Source: a bacterium (GTDB lineage Bacteria; Myxococcota_A; Bradymonadia; UBA7976; UBA1532). Taken from it: 6,661 bases of DNA. The stretch spans positions 1 to 6,661 of the forward strand of contig JAUHVS010000326.1 in assembly GCA_030424955.1 (NCBI GenBank), written 5' to 3'. Position 1 is the first letter of the stretch; every line of letters starts with the position of its first letter. The position numbers and the translations under genes are program-made. Under the pieces are notes generated by a model that saw nothing but the letters and a program-made list of their open reading frames with translations, did not search any database and had not been told where the DNA came from. This document shows, in pieces, positions 6,250 to 6,661 of this stretch.

Positions 6250-6661
6250 GTGAAGCTTGCCTACAGCACCAATGGATTCACGCAGGTGACGCTGCCGACC
6301 GCGGTGCGGCAGATCGCGTCGCACGGCTACGCCGCCGTGGAGCTGCTGGCGGACGAGCCGCACTGGTCGCCGGCCGCCAGCGCCTTCGAGCGCGCGGCGG
6401 TGCGGCAGGCGCTGGCAGACACCGGGCTCAGCGTGAGCAACGTCAACGCCAACACCGCGATGGTCCTGTGGCCTCAGCCGATGCCCGAGACCGTCTTTGA
6501 GCCGTCCCTGAGCAACCACGATCCAGCGGTCCGCGCGCGGCGGCTCGCCTTCACCCGCGCGGCGTTGGACTTCGCCGTCGAGATGGGCGCACCGACGGTG
6601 AGCGTGACGAGCGGTCGCCCCGAGGCCCACTGCCTGCCGGCGGAGGGCATGCGCTGGTTCG
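6250..6661 (+). CDS. Sugar phosphate isomerase/epimerase-like TIM-barrel protein, 5' part
   Basis: The first 137 codons are present and the gene runs off the window end. The protein starts MKLAYSTNGFTQVTLPTAVR. Alternating strands and helices fit a xylose isomerase-like TIM barrel (AP endonuclease 2 superfamily): strand 1 at 2-10, strand 2 AVELLAD at 29-35, strand 3 SVSNVNAN at 61-68, strand 4 TVSVTSG at 116-122. Family members are usually 270-300 residues, so about half is missing, including most metal-binding residues; substrate and reaction cannot be named. The GTG start is firm: an in-frame TGA lies at 6205-6207 and no other start codon falls between. It has no signal peptide, so it is cytoplasmic. 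It lies 80 bases after the TPR gene and appears to have its own promoter. Confidence 0.8.
   Translation, partial: MKLAYSTNGFTQVTLPTAVRQIASHGYAAVELLADEPHWSPAASAFERAAVRQALADTGLSVSNVNANTAMVLWPQPMPETVFEPSLSNHDPAVRARRLAFTRAALDFAVEMGAPTVSVTSGRPEAHCLPAEGMRWF

Overview
The window is very GC-rich with almost no AT-rich spacer. It holds three genes, all on the + strand: a membrane-tethered metallopeptidase-like protein, a giant helical-repeat protein, and the 5' part of a TIM-barrel sugar isomerase/epimerase-type enzyme. The base composition, a long Ala/Arg/Leu/Glu-rich tetratricopeptide repeat (TPR) protein and a small membrane-bound peptidase-MA protein suggest a Myxococcota-type (former Deltaproteobacteria) genome. 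That is an inference from gene style, not from any marker gene, and other high-GC phyla are not excluded.

Layout: positions 1-43 are probably the end of an upstream gene plus a short leader. Positions 44-1081 encode an exported protein with a gluzincin-type HEISH...E zinc site and a C-terminal membrane anchor. Positions 1082-1285 are a 204-base gap with two GC-rich inverted repeats and a good Shine-Dalgarno sequence. Positions 1286-6169 encode a 1627-residue cytoplasmic protein: about 18 consecutive units of 68-72 residues, then a non-TPR C-terminal domain. Positions 6170-6249 contain a hairpin right after the stop codon and an extended -10-like promoter whose predicted transcription start falls on or next to the next start codon. 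Positions 6250-6661 are the first 137 codons of the TIM-barrel gene, cut by the window edge.

Nothing visible ties the three genes into one pathway. The gap and hairpins between genes 1 and 2, and the separate promoter before gene 3, suggest neighbours rather than a tight operon. The two observations most worth following are the near-constant ~72-residue super-repeat, which suggests a long solenoid scaffold, and the C-terminal domain of that protein, which looks like an M48-type peptidase domain whose zinc-binding residues have been lost. No mobile element, CRISPR array, tRNA or rRNA was seen.
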